53,565 bases of DNA from Candidatus Thalassarchaeaceae archaeon (lineage in GTDB: Archaea; Thermoplasmatota; Poseidoniia; Poseidoniales; Thalassarchaeaceae): contig JAJPRD010000001.1 in the NCBI GenBank assembly GCA_023700255.1, positions 1 through 53,565 on the forward strand, in the 5' to 3' direction. Positions 25,942 to 34,947 of this stretch are shown here, piece by piece. Each line of letters begins with the position of its first letter. The first letter of the stretch is position 1. Made by a program: the position numbers and the translations under genes. The notes under the pieces were generated by a model. The model had not been told where the DNA came from. It did not search any database and worked only from the letters and a program-made list of their open reading frames with translations.

Positions 25942-27105
25942 CTAAGTATTTTGAAGCATTTCTCTGCTGATGATGAGCCTTTGAATTTGGCTAGAACCCT
26001 CGAAAATTTGTACGACCTTTGCCCCTCTCATTCGCCTAGCAACCGGGTATTCTTCGGAATATCCATATCCTCCAAATACCTGTACTGCATCTGTTGTGAC
26101 TTCCATAGCCATATCTGCAGCAAATCTTTTTGCATGAGCAGCCTCAAGAGTATTTCTTTGTCCTGAATCTGCCTTTAGAGCTGCTTTCCAAACCAACATT
26201 CTTGCAGCTTCGATCTTTGTAGCCATATCTGCTAACATAAATGATATTGCTTGATGACGAATAATTGGTTTATTGAATGCATTTCTTTCACTAGCATAAG
26301 ATATTGCTTCTTCCATCGCTCCACGTGCATTTCCTACTGCGTGAGATGATATACTCGGTCTAGATAAATCAAATGCTTTCATTGCATTCATCCAACCATC
26401 ATTTTCTTTCCCGCCTATTAGATTGTCATTAGGGACACGGACATTATTGAAGGTCACTGAACGTGTGTCTGAACAACGTTGACCCATATTTTCTTCCTTT
26501 TTACCTAATTCTAACCCTTCTGAATTTGCATCAACTATAAATCCACTCATTCCTTTATATCCTGCATTTTTATCGGTGTAAGCCAATACGAAGAACCAGT
26601 CTGCATATCCAGCACCTGTAATCCACATTTTTTGTCCATTAATAATATATTCATTGCCTTCTTTTACTGCTTCTGTTTGTATTGCCTGTACATCACTTCC
26701 TGCACCGGGTTCTGTCACACAATATGCTGCGATTTTCCCTTCGGTTATCATTCGAAGATACTTCTCTTTTTGCTGTTCTGTGCCTCCAGTTATTATTGGG
26801 TAAGATGCTAACATCGAACTCCCAGCAGCAGTAGCAAATCCCGGATCTCCTCTACCTAATTCTTCAAGCACCAATACTTCTTCAAATGACCCCATACCCC
26901 CTCCACCATATTTTTCAGGAATTTTGAGAGTTAGAAGTCCTAATTCATTTGCTTTAGCTATAGCATCTCTTGGAAATACACTTTCTTTATCCCAAAAAGA
27001 GGCATTAGGCTTGATTTCTTCATCAGCGAAATTACGTGCCAATTCTTGCAACATAAGTTGCTCATCAGTCAATTCGAAGTTAACCATGTCACTCGCAGGT
27101 GGCAT
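25942..27105 (-). CDS. acyl-CoA dehydrogenase
   Basis: 387 residues, normal family length. FAD-dependent alpha,beta-dehydrogenation of an acyl-CoA. Signatures: AYCVTEPGAGSDVQAI, KMWITGAGYADWFFVLA, QVFGGYGYSEEYPVARRMR and IFEGSSQIQ with the catalytic Glu369. The sequence suits a short/branched-chain or butyryl-CoA-type enzyme. Neighbours on the same strand are the cation exchanger and the E1 fusion, so branched-chain amino acid breakdown is a fair inference. ATG at 27105 is used; codon 7 (27087, MVNFELTDEQ) is an alternative and matches where the family usually starts. Confidence 0.95.
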   Translation of the reverse strand: MPPASDMVNFELTDEQLMLQELARNFADEEIKPNASFWDKESVFPRDAIAKANELGLLTLKIPEKYGGGGMGSFEEVLVLEELGRGDPGFATAAGSSMLASYPIITGGTEQQKEKYLRMITEGKIAAYCVTEPGAGSDVQAIQTEAVKEGNEYIINGQKMWITGAGYADWFFVLAYTDKNAGYKGMSGFIVDANSEGLELGKKEENMGQRCSDTRSVTFNNVRVPNDNLIGGKENDGWMNAMKAFDLSRPSISSHAVGNARGAMEEAISYASERNAFNKPIIRHQAISFMLADMATKIEAARMLVWKAALKADSGQRNTLEAAHAKRFAADMAMEVTTDAVQVFGGYGYSEEYPVARRMRGAKVVQIFEGSSQIQRLIISREMLQNT

Positions 27106-27136
27106 TCAGACTTAGCCGTTCGCCTATACTAAAGAA

Positions 27137-28102
27137 TCAAGATAAGTACAGATATACTATGTATAGTAGGTATCCTATGACCATAGTTAATCCGATATTT
27201 TTACTTATTTTTTTCTCACCAAGTAGCATTGCTGCAACTAAACCTGAAGTAATCATGACGACCCATATGTCTCTTCCTGCAAATTCTTCCGAAATTAAAA
27301 TCCCTCCTGCATATGTTGAAGCAACACCTAGAATTCCTAAGATATTAATGACATTTGAACCAAGGACATTTCCTATTGCAACTCCTTTATGACCCCTCAA
27401 TGCTGCAATTATTGTAACTGCTAATTCTGGTAATGATGTGCCTAAAGCAATTATACTCAGCCCTACAATCGTTTCTGAGATTCCCATTGAAGTTGCAATT
27501 CCTGTTGCTCCCTCTATCAATAATTCCGCACCAAAGAAAATCATTAATCCTCCAAATATTGTCACTCCCATAGCTAGAATCATATTCTCGCCTATCCATG
27601 TGTCATCGAGTTCATCTTCCAAACCCAGTTTTTTTGAATAAATATATGAGTATGCATAAAATAAGATTAGGGAGACTAACATTGCAATTCCAAATATTCC
27701 ACTAATTTCTCCCATCATTACAGCAATTAACAGGACGATGGATGCTAAAATCACTGCAACTGCATCTTTTTTAATTCCCAAACCTGGGTCTTCACAGGCA
27801 CCAAGCATTGCAGCAGTTCCTAATACTAACATGATATTAGCGACATTTGATCCTAAGACTCCTCCTACTGCTAAATCTACAAGTTGTTGATTATTGCTAC
27901 TTACAGCCTTTATCGTTACTGCTAATTCAGGGAGAGAGGTCCCTACGGCAACTATTGTAAAACCAATTAATAGTGGTGAAACATTCATTTTTTTTGCTAA
28001 TGTAATAGCTCCCTGTACTACACTTTCACCGCCAGTAATAAGCAATATAAAACCTAAAATAACTAGTACTAAATCAGGCAAAGAGAACATGAATTCTAAC
28101 AT
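27137..28102 (-). CDS. calcium/sodium antiporter, CaCA family (YrbG-like)
   Basis: 321 residues with about ten hydrophobic segments. The two inverted alpha-repeats carry the ion-binding motifs: GFTIVAVGTSLPELAVTI with GSNVANIMLVLG in the first half, and GLSIIALGTSLPELAVTI with GSNVINILGILG in the second. The central loop is acidic (EDELDDTWIGEN). Exchanges Na+ for Ca2+ across the membrane. Starts 18 bases after the E1 fusion stop and ends 31 bases before the acyl-CoA dehydrogenase start, so the three genes may form one transcript. Confidence 0.95.
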   Translation of the reverse strand: MLEFMFSLPDLVLVILGFILLITGGESVVQGAITLAKKMNVSPLLIGFTIVAVGTSLPELAVTIKAVSSNNQQLVDLAVGGVLGSNVANIMLVLGTAAMLGACEDPGLGIKKDAVAVILASIVLLIAVMMGEISGIFGIAMLVSLILFYAYSYIYSKKLGLEDELDDTWIGENMILAMGVTIFGGLMIFFGAELLIEGATGIATSMGISETIVGLSIIALGTSLPELAVTIIAALRGHKGVAIGNVLGSNVINILGILGVASTYAGGILISEEFAGRDIWVVMITSGLVAAMLLGEKKISKNIGLTMVIGYLLYIVYLYLS

Positions 28103-28120
28103 TATTATTTGCCTCGTTAT

Positions 28121-31003
28121 TTATTTGCACATTCTTCTTACATGTCTCAATACAAGTTCTACGGTAGGTATAGTATAATCTTCCAATGTTGGTGAGAATG
28201 GGACTGGTGTATCTAGTGCACCTATTACTACTGGCGGAGATTCCATGTTCCAAAAGGTTTCTTCTATGACTCTACTACTCACAGTGTGCCCCAGTCCACC
28301 TGTATACTGGGACTCTTGAAGTACAATCATTTTCTTAGTCCTCATGACTGATTCTATGCAAGTTTTTGAATCAAATGGCAATATGGTGCGGAGGTCAATG
28401 ATTTCAACCTCAATGTCTTCATTGGATAGTATAGTTGCTGCTTTGAGGGCGACATGTACCATTGCACCCCATGTGATAATCGTCAAGTTATTTCCACCTC
28501 TGATGATCTTCGCTTTACCGATAGATGATTCATTATTTTCTAATCTATTTTTCACGGATTCGGTATCAATTATCTGATTAATGGAGTCCCCCCATCCTGT
28601 TTTCCCTCCCCCTAGACCATATAATCCGAGATGTTCAAGAAAAATCACGGGATCGTTCAAGTCGTGTGATTCAATTAGTAAATCATAAGCATCTTGAGGG
28701 TTACTCGGGAATACTATCGTTAATCCTGGGTCGTTGATGAACCAAGATTCAATCATGTTTGCATGAAACGGTCCACTTCTTGTTTTCGCACCGAGAGGTA
28801 TTCTAACTGTTAGAGGGACTTCTGCCCCCCACCTCCAACGTAATTGAGCGGCATTATTAACTAAAGCATTCATTGCTAATGCAGCAAATCCTCCGAATTG
28901 TATTTCTGCAACGGGCCTCATACCGCCAAGAGCCGCACCTGTAGCTGAGTGGATGATTATCGATTCCGATAATGGCATATCTAGTAATTTTTCTGAATGA
29001 CCTTTTGCTTTGAGAGGAATATTCATTCCAAACGCTCCAGCTACTTCCATATCTTCACCCATGAATACGATTTTTTCACCATATTTTTCTGCTAAAACTA
29101 CCATGGCATTTTGTATTGCCCTACTGTATGTTGAAGAGTTAGATGCGTTAGAGAATTTTATTTTCAACTCTCCATTTTTGACGGGACTCGGTACGATGTT
29201 CGTTGATTCATTCTCAAATCTCTCGTACTGTTGTGAATGAGAATCAGCATTGTGTCTTGAAGTGATACCTTGTGTAACTGTGTTTCCTTCTGGCCAAGGC
29301 ATTAATTCCATTTCTTTCCTTGCATTTTCTACAAGATATTGTTCTTCTTTTTCTATTTTCATTAGTTGTTTTTCACTAGCCCCGAGCAATATGCATTGCT
29401 GTCTGTGAGTTGGTAAAGGGTCTTTTTCAGCCCAATAAGTCAATAAATCTCTTCCTACGTAACCTGGTGGGTTACCCGACGCTGAACCAAGGTACAGGTC
29501 ATCATGATGATGTGCATGCCCGCAACCTCTCATTGTTTCTACATGAATTAAAGTAGGTCCTCCACCATCAAGTGCATATTCTCTAGCAGTTGCAGTAGAT
29601 GCATAAAATTGAGATGGATTTGAACCATCAATCGACCATGAAGGGATACCCATTGCGTGACCCTTATCTCCGAAAGTTTCTGCTCCAGATTGCCCGACGG
29701 TAAAGGTATCCAAAGCAATTTGGTTATTCTGAATCATGAATGCAATTGGCAACCCCCTTGCGCCCGCTAAATTCATTGCTTCCCAAAACTCTCCATTACT
29801 ACTAGTTCCTTCTCCTACTGGTGCTAGATGAAATCTGTTAATGTTTAACAAAGAGGCTGCTAAAGCAACCCCAGTGGCAGTAGCACTAGCTATTGGTAGT
29901 GGTGCAGTGGGTGGTAAAACACCTTTTTCCCAATTTCCAATATGTAGGTCACGTCCTCCTGAATCTAGATTCCCTCCACTCATATATGACCCAGATTTTC
30001 CCATTTGTGCGGCAAATATTTCTAAAGGTGTTTGGCCTACTGCTAGAGCCAAGCCCGTATCTCTTATCATAGGTGCAATAATATCAGCATGATGCTTTTC
30101 TCCAATAGGTGTGTCAATCGCTCTCCTTAGTGGTGTCGCACATGCTACGATTCCTTCTTGCCATGTTGATCTAAATCCCTTTCCTCCGAATTTCCCTCCG
30201 TCTGGTGTGCTTATTCCATTTGTAAAAAGATCTTTCAGGTGTTCGTCCATTTCCCTAGTTCTTGTCATCCATCTTTGCCATTGTAAATGTGTCTTCAGGT
30301 CTATACTTGATGCATATGCGATTCTCCTTAAGCATAATGCTATATCTCTTAAGAAACGAACATTACGTCTACCTAGGTACAGTTCAGAGTTTCTCCTAGG
30401 TATTACTTCTTCATCTCCAATTATTGCCAAATCTGGCGTCAAAAGTCTCTCTCTCAATGAATAGGATATTGTTTTACAAAATTCTTTTGTGAATTCATGA
30501 TATACAGTTCCATTAAATGTAGGTGGTGGTTTTTGACCTGTCCACTTTTTTGATATAAATTCTAAGTACCCGTCGTGCCTTTCCGCTACAAATAGTAGAA
30601 GCTCTTTTTTGACTTCTCTCTCATCTATTTTTTGCGTGAAAAGCAACGCCTTTGTAGGGGTCCATTTTGCGCCCCATATAGGTGGTAGTTCTGATTGGCT
30701 AGGTGTGTTATTTGTCTTAGGAGCCATGATTTTTTCCGAATTCAAATCAATATGTGCTTTGTTATTCCTTCTTTTTGCTTCTTCAATGATGTCCTTGAAA
30801 TCGATGCTTAAATCTCTCTCCCATATTTTGAAATTTCTTTTCCGTCCTTTACCTGTGTCTGAACGATCTAATGTGACGCGTGCTCTTTTATGGCAATCAT
30901 TACACTTTCTGTCTATTTGATTGGTGTTGCTTTCTCTTGTTTTCCATACTTCGTGACTTCCGCACTCTGGGCATAACCATATCCCTTGTCGCGCTATTGT
31001 CAT
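28121..31003 (-). CDS. fused E1 alpha-beta 2-oxoacid dehydrogenase with N-terminal zinc ribbon
   Basis: 960 residues. Residues 8-40 hold a zinc ribbon (C11, C14, C34, C37). About 41-235 is a further extension of unknown fold. The E1 alpha domain follows, with the thiamine-diphosphate motif from GEGTSSNGEFWEAMNL (398) to QNNQ (425-428). From about 620 to the end is the E1 beta domain (EKIVFMGEDMEVAGAFG, LSESIIIHSATGAALGGMRP, ILPFDSKTC). Alpha and beta are usually separate or fused without such an N-terminal part. It would decarboxylate pyruvate or a branched-chain 2-oxoacid and pass the acyl group to an E2; no E2 or E3 is in this window. The downstream acyl-CoA dehydrogenase favours branched-chain substrates. 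No ribosome site precedes the ATG, so the mRNA may be leaderless. Confidence 0.9.
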   Translation of the reverse strand: MTIARQGIWLCPECGSHEVWKTRESNTNQIDRKCNDCHKRARVTLDRSDTGKGRKRNFKIWERDLSIDFKDIIEEAKRRNNKAHIDLNSEKIMAPKTNNTPSQSELPPIWGAKWTPTKALLFTQKIDEREVKKELLLFVAERHDGYLEFISKKWTGQKPPPTFNGTVYHEFTKEFCKTISYSLRERLLTPDLAIIGDEEVIPRRNSELYLGRRNVRFLRDIALCLRRIAYASSIDLKTHLQWQRWMTRTREMDEHLKDLFTNGISTPDGGKFGGKGFRSTWQEGIVACATPLRRAIDTPIGEKHHADIIAPMIRDTGLALAVGQTPLEIFAAQMGKSGSYMSGGNLDSGGRDLHIGNWEKGVLPPTAPLPIASATATGVALAASLLNINRFHLAPVGEGTSSNGEFWEAMNLAGARGLPIAFMIQNNQIALDTFTVGQSGAETFGDKGHAMGIPSWSIDGSNPSQFYASTATAREYALDGGGPTLIHVETMRGCGHAHHHDDLYLGSASGNPPGYVGRDLLTYWAEKDPLPTHRQQCILLGASEKQLMKIEKEEQYLVENARKEMELMPWPEGNTVTQGITSRHNADSHSQQYERFENESTNIVPSPVKNGELKIKFSNASNSSTYSRAIQNAMVVLAEKYGEKIVFMGEDMEVAGAFGMNIPLKAKGHSEKLLDMPLSESIIIHSATGAALGGMRPVAEIQFGGFAALAMNALVNNAAQLRWRWGAEVPLTVRIPLGAKTRSGPFHANMIESWFINDPGLTIVFPSNPQDAYDLLIESHDLNDPVIFLEHLGLYGLGGGKTGWGDSINQIIDTESVKNRLENNESSIGKAKIIRGGNNLTIITWGAMVHVALKAATILSNEDIEVEIIDLRTILPFDSKTCIESVMRTKKMIVLQESQYTGGLGHTVSSRVIEETFWNMESPPVVIGALDTPVPFSPTLEDYTIPTVELVLRHVRRMCK

Positions 31004-31257
31004 ATGCTGTCGGAATCTCTCTAAGTACTACAACTAATCGCCTCATAAGGTACAAATGTGGTATTTATTCCTTATTTGTGGTATATTATCCTAAATTAAA
31101 TTCTATTTCTAATAGAAAACCGCAATTAAAAGGTAGACTGAATGATTTTATACCGTTTAATTGAAAAAATACCACATTAGTTTAATTAAATCTTCGTTTT
31201 ACTAAGTTATACCTTAATTAAATGGTAGACTGCAACAATTAAACCCGTAATATTTGG
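31004..31257. promoter_or_regulatory. AT-rich intergenic region with inverted and direct repeats upstream of the E1 fusion
   Basis: Longest non-coding gap in the window (254 bases). An exact inverted repeat pairs AATGTGGTATTT (31055-31066) with AAATACCACATT (31167-31178). A third, partial copy ATTTGTGGTAT lies at 31074-31084. A 17-base direct repeat, AATTAAAAGGTAGACTG (31124-31140) and AATTAAATGGTAGACTG (31216-31232), differs at one base. No open frame of note. The layout suggests operator sites for control of the E1 gene starting at 31003 on the minus strand; the part near 31258 also follows the moeB-like stop. Confidence 0.55.
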
Positions 31258-32448
31258 TCAATACTTAGGCACGCTCGAATCTACGGTATTTGACCATAAA
31301 TGAATGCCTCCCGAGAGGTTATACACGCTCTTAGGATAATTTCCAGACTGTTTAAGCAATCTAACTATCATAGCTGACCTCATACCACTTCTACAATAAA
31401 CAACAATGTCTCTGTCAGTAGGTATTTCGTGGATTCTAGATGGGACTTCAGTATGCGTTATTCTTAGATCTGTATTTGGTAGGCTAACAATTCTTTCTTC
31501 AGCCTCTCCCCTTACATCTAGGAAAAAAGGTCTCCAGCCATGCTTTACTTTCTCGAAATAATCGGATGGCTGAATTTCTCCCATAGATTCTTGTTTTATG
31601 GAGGCATCTAATGATTGTTGCTCACCTGTCTCCACTGAACAATATATCGATTCTTCCGAAAGTTCGGTTACTCTTTTTCTTTTTTCATCTGAATAATATT
31701 TAACAGAGCGAATATTCATCGACAATGCATCTATTAACAATAATCGTCCATCTAATGTGTCTCCAATATCTAAGACGATTTTTAGTACTTCATTTGCTTG
31801 GAAAGAACCTACTATTCCTGGTAATACTCCCAATACACCTGCTTGAGCACAATTAGGGGCGAGCTCAGGAGGAGGTGCTTTAGGGAATAAATCTCGATAA
31901 TTTGGACTTCCTCTTAGGTTAAAGACAGATACCTGGCCTTCGAATCGATGAATGCTACCAAAAACCCATGGTTTCTCTAAAATTTCACAGCAATCACTGA
32001 TTGTATACCGGGTAGCAAAGTTATCAGTTCCATCTACAATGACATCATAATTCGAGATAATTCGCTCAGCATTTCCAACATCCAATCTTAAATTAAAGAT
32101 CTCAACCTTAATGTCAGGATTAATTTGATAAATTCTTTTTTTAGCTGAATCTACTTTTGATTCACCAATTGAAGAGGTTGAATGAAGAATTTGTCGCTGT
32201 AGATTTGTAATATCTACGACGTCATCATCAATTATTCCAATTCTTCCAATACCTGCTGCTGCTAAATACATTAGTACTGGAGATCCTAATCCTCCGGCAC
32301 CCACTACTAGAACTGACGATGAGTTAATTTTCAACTGACCTTTTTCTCCAACTTGCGGTAGCATTAGGTGCCTTGCATATCTAGCCTTCTGATCATTTGT
32401 CAGATTTTTATTTACTACCTCAATAGAGGTTTTATTATCATCGATCAT
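31258..32448 (-). CDS. MoeB/ThiF-type adenylyltransferase with C-terminal rhodanese domain (MoeZ/Uba4-like)
   Basis: About 396 residues. The E1-like domain (QKARYARHLMLPQVGEKG, VLVVGAGGLGSPVLMYLAAA, NLQRQILHSTSSIG, DGTDNFATRY) adenylates the C-terminus of a small sulfur-carrier protein such as MoaD/SAMP. The rhodanese domain ends the protein, with active-site Cys in VVYCRSGMRS. Family members normally have two CxxC zinc pairs; here the first is replaced (NYRDLFP where CYRCLYP is expected) and no second pair is seen, while the NCAQAGVLGVLPG cysteine remains. ATG at 32448 is chosen: GAGGG lies 4 bases upstream and the longer frame overlaps trxB. Likely supplies sulfur for molybdopterin or tRNA thiolation. 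Confidence 0.9.
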   Translation of the reverse strand: MIDDNKTSIEVVNKNLTNDQKARYARHLMLPQVGEKGQLKINSSSVLVVGAGGLGSPVLMYLAAAGIGRIGIIDDDVVDITNLQRQILHSTSSIGESKVDSAKKRIYQINPDIKVEIFNLRLDVGNAERIISNYDVIVDGTDNFATRYTISDCCEILEKPWVFGSIHRFEGQVSVFNLRGSPNYRDLFPKAPPPELAPNCAQAGVLGVLPGIVGSFQANEVLKIVLDIGDTLDGRLLLIDALSMNIRSVKYYSDEKRKRVTELSEESIYCSVETGEQQSLDASIKQESMGEIQPSDYFEKVKHGWRPFFLDVRGEAEERIVSLPNTDLRITHTEVPSRIHEIPTDRDIVVYCRSGMRSAMIVRLLKQSGNYPKSVYNLSGGIHLWSNTVDSSVPKY

Positions 32449-32455
32449 TTTTCCC

Positions 32456-33385
32456 TCAATGCTGATCTTCAAGCCATTTTTCGGCATCCATTGCTGCTTG
32501 GCAACCCATTCCTGCAGCAGTTATTGCTTGACGATATCTTGTGTCAACAACATCTCCTGCTGCAAAAATTCCAGGGACACTTGTCATAGTATGTATTTTT
32601 GCTAAAATATATCCGGATTCATCAGTTTCAATTTGTTTATCTAGAAATCCAGTAATTGGTTTGTGTCCTATAGCTATAAATGCTCCAGTGCATGAAATTT
32701 CTTCTGTACTTCCATCTCTAGGATCTTCAAGAATAGCACCACTTAAACCACTATCATCTGAAAGCCAACTCTTAACTGAACTAAATGTCTTAATCTCAAT
32801 TTTAGGATGTTTTGCCGCTCTTTCATACATGACCTTAGATGCTCTAAAAACATCTCTTCTATGTAATAGAGTTACTTTGCTAGCGAATCTTGTAAGGAAT
32901 GTAGCCTCTTCCATAGCCGAGTCTCCCCCGCCAATAACTAGTACTTCTTGCTCTCTAAAAAATGCTCCATCACAAGTCGCACAGGTGCTGATTCCCCTTC
33001 CCTTTTGTTCGTCTTCGCCTTCTGCGCCGAGCCATATCGATTCTGCTCCGGTGCAAATAATAACTGATTTAGATAAAAATAACTCTCCTTCAACCCAAAC
33101 TTTGAACGGTCTTTCAGAGAAATCTACTTTCTCTACATTTTTATCTTGTACTTCTAATCCAAATTTTTCAGCTTGCTCTCTTAGTTGAATCATCATTTCA
33201 GGTCCTCCAATTCCTTCGGGATAACCTGGGAAATTTTCTATATCGGAAGTTAGCATTAATTGTCCCCCTGACATATATCCTGCAAACATCAATGGCTCTA
33301 ATAATGCTCTAGCTGAGTATAGACCTGCAGTGTACCCAGCAGGTCCTGAACCTATGATTATCACATTGCGCACATCATCTGTCAT
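32456..33385 (-). CDS. trxB: thioredoxin-disulfide reductase
   Basis: 309 residues, standard length. FAD motif IIIGSGPAGYTAGLYSARA at the N-terminus, redox-active CATC (C135, C138), NADPH motif VIGGGDSAMEEATFL and C-terminal FAD motif GIFAAGDVVDTRYRQ. Reduces thioredoxin or glutaredoxin-like partners with NADPH. It lies after the riboflavin genes on the same strand (72-base gap) and just before the MoeB-like gene. A flavin-dependent enzyme next to FAD biosynthesis genes is plausible but the grouping may be chance. Confidence 0.96.
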   Translation of the reverse strand: MTDDVRNVIIIGSGPAGYTAGLYSARALLEPLMFAGYMSGGQLMLTSDIENFPGYPEGIGGPEMMIQLREQAEKFGLEVQDKNVEKVDFSERPFKVWVEGELFLSKSVIICTGAESIWLGAEGEDEQKGRGISTCATCDGAFFREQEVLVIGGGDSAMEEATFLTRFASKVTLLHRRDVFRASKVMYERAAKHPKIEIKTFSSVKSWLSDDSGLSGAILEDPRDGSTEEISCTGAFIAIGHKPITGFLDKQIETDESGYILAKIHTMTSVPGIFAAGDVVDTRYRQAITAAGMGCQAAMDAEKWLEDQH

Positions 33386-33457
33386 GGCTCTCGGAATGAT
33401 AGGAATGCTTTGAACATTAACTCGAACACAACAGTAAACATAAGATTCGGAAGTAAT

Positions 33458-33853
33458 TCACTTAGACATAGTGATGACTGCTGAAACTGCAGACCTTGCA
33501 TGTGGTTCTAGCCTTGGTTCTACATGATGTTCCTCTGCTCCGGGACCAATAATACCCAGTCCAATTGGCTTTCCATGCTTAATCTGAAGTTCAATGATTG
33601 ACCTAATGACTGCTTGACCCATTACTAGGCCGTGTTGAGTTTCTCCAAGTTCGATTATCCCTAAAGTAATTGCAGCATCAATATCTTTTTTTTTCAAGAG
33701 TCGTTCTAGAGCTAATGGTACTTCCATTGATCCAGGTACCCAAATTATTTCACAGATTTCTGCATTCTTAGAATTAGCTTCATCTTTTGCATATTCAAGC
33801 ATCCTCTGGATTTCTTTTTGGTGGAATGAACCACATACTGCTGCAATTCTCAT
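33458..33853 (-). CDS. ribH: 6,7-dimethyl-8-ribityllumazine synthase
   Basis: 131 residues, the short archaeal length. Condenses 5-amino-6-ribitylaminouracil with 3,4-dihydroxybutanone phosphate. Motifs: VCGSFHQKEI at the N-terminus, the WVPGSMEVPLAL substrate loop and GIIELGETQHGLVMGQA, where the His of ETQH matches the catalytic position. Overlaps the upstream riboflavin synthase gene by 4 bases. Last of the four-gene riboflavin run. Confidence 0.95.
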   Translation of the reverse strand: MRIAAVCGSFHQKEIQRMLEYAKDEANSKNAEICEIIWVPGSMEVPLALERLLKKKDIDAAITLGIIELGETQHGLVMGQAVIRSIIELQIKHGKPIGLGIIGPGAEEHHVEPRLEPHARSAVSAVITMSK

Positions 33854-34455
33854 TTATTCACTTCCATACTTTTTCTAATTGTATCCACTAATACTTGAGT
33901 GCGAGAATCAATTTCAAGATTGACTTTATCCCCCACTTTTTTGTTACTAATTGTTGTGACTCTTAGAGTCTCTGGAATAATGTGCAATGAAAAATACTCG
34001 TCTGTAACTTCTCCAATAGTCAATGACATACCATCGATACCAATGAAGCCTTTTTCCAGAACATATGGTCTAGATTCAGGAGTGTTTTCAATTAAAAAAT
34101 CAACACCCTCTCCTCGTTCATCTCTGGAGATTATTTCCACGGTCATTAAGATATGTCCTGAAATTAGATGCCCACCTAGTTCGTCACCCATTTTGAGAGA
34201 TCTTTCAATATTGACCATTGAACCAATTTCCAGGTTTCCTAGAGTTGTACGGGTTAGTGTTTCTTCTATAGCGTCAAACTTAACATAAGTATCTTCTATT
34301 GAGACTACTGTCATACAAACTCCATCTAGAGCTACACTTGCACCGATTTTTAGATTTTCCAAGTATCCGTCTAGATTTATTATTAAGCTACGAATTATCT
34401 CCCCATCTTTTATGTCTACAACTGGTGCAGTACCTGCAACAATACCTGTATACAT
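33850..34455 (-). CDS. ribE: riboflavin synthase, alpha-subunit (bacterial) type
   Basis: 201 residues made of two lumazine-binding repeats, the first starting MYTGIVAGTAPV, the second around SMVNIERSLKMGDELGGH with HLISGH. Dismutates two 6,7-dimethyl-8-ribityllumazine molecules to riboflavin. This is the bacterial-type enzyme; many archaea use an unrelated RibC homologous to lumazine synthase. Start chosen at ATG 34455 because the family begins MFTGI/MYTGI and GAGGAAG lies upstream, overlapping the end of ribL; the frame itself extends to 34488. Confidence 0.95.
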   Translation of the reverse strand: MYTGIVAGTAPVVDIKDGEIIRSLIINLDGYLENLKIGASVALDGVCMTVVSIEDTYVKFDAIEETLTRTTLGNLEIGSMVNIERSLKMGDELGGHLISGHILMTVEIISRDERGEGVDFLIENTPESRPYVLEKGFIGIDGMSLTIGEVTDEYFSLHIIPETLRVTTISNKKVGDKVNLEIDSRTQVLVDTIRKSMEVNK

Positions 34456-34456
34456 C

Positions 34457-34915
34457 CTAATCTTCCTCATAGGGTCCGCCAGTTTCACCTGACCATAAAC
34501 TCAATATTCTTGCAATTATTTTTCTTGTCCCATCTAAGTCATCCGCAAGTCCTTCTACACGAATTACTTCGACTTGGCCCCAGCCATTTTCTTCTAAGCC
34601 TTTTTTAATTGAATCACGAGAATGCTTTTGATCATAGCCTAGTGCAATAATATCAGGCTTAATGATCTCTAATATGTCGAATATTGGCTCACTAGGTGGG
34701 TTGCCGATTATTGCTTTATCTACTGGTTTTAATCCTTCAACCATACGTCTTCTCAGATCTTGATTTGTCACTGGTTCATGCTTTTGTTTACGTACAGTAT
34801 CATCATGTGCTACAACAACAACTAATTCATCACCTAATGACTTGGCCTGCTCAACATAGTGCAGATGACCAGCGTGTAGTAAATCAAAAACACCAACTGC
34901 CATTACACGTACCAT
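34457..34915 (-). CDS. ribL: archaeal FAD synthase (RibL-type nucleotidyltransferase)
   Basis: 152 residues. Cytidylyltransferase-like fold with VGVFDLLHAGHLHY, giving the HxGH motif at H14/H17, and the later ALGYDQKH and RVEGLADDLDGTRKI. The family includes glycerol-3-phosphate cytidylyltransferases, but the flanking ribB, ribE and ribH genes make archaeal RibL FAD synthase the clear choice. Transfers AMP (or CMP) to FMN. It ends one base before the ribE start. Confidence 0.93.
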   Translation of the reverse strand: MVRVMAVGVFDLLHAGHLHYVEQAKSLGDELVVVVAHDDTVRKQKHEPVTNQDLRRRMVEGLKPVDKAIIGNPPSEPIFDILEIIKPDIIALGYDQKHSRDSIKKGLEENGWGQVEVIRVEGLADDLDGTRKIIARILSLWSGETGGPYEED

Positions 34916-34947
34916 GTTTATATCTCCTAATGTTACTTTGTAATTTA

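Noticed and set aside
32541-33188. 215-residue plus-strand open frame
   Set aside because: Antisense to trxB; no ribosome site or motif.
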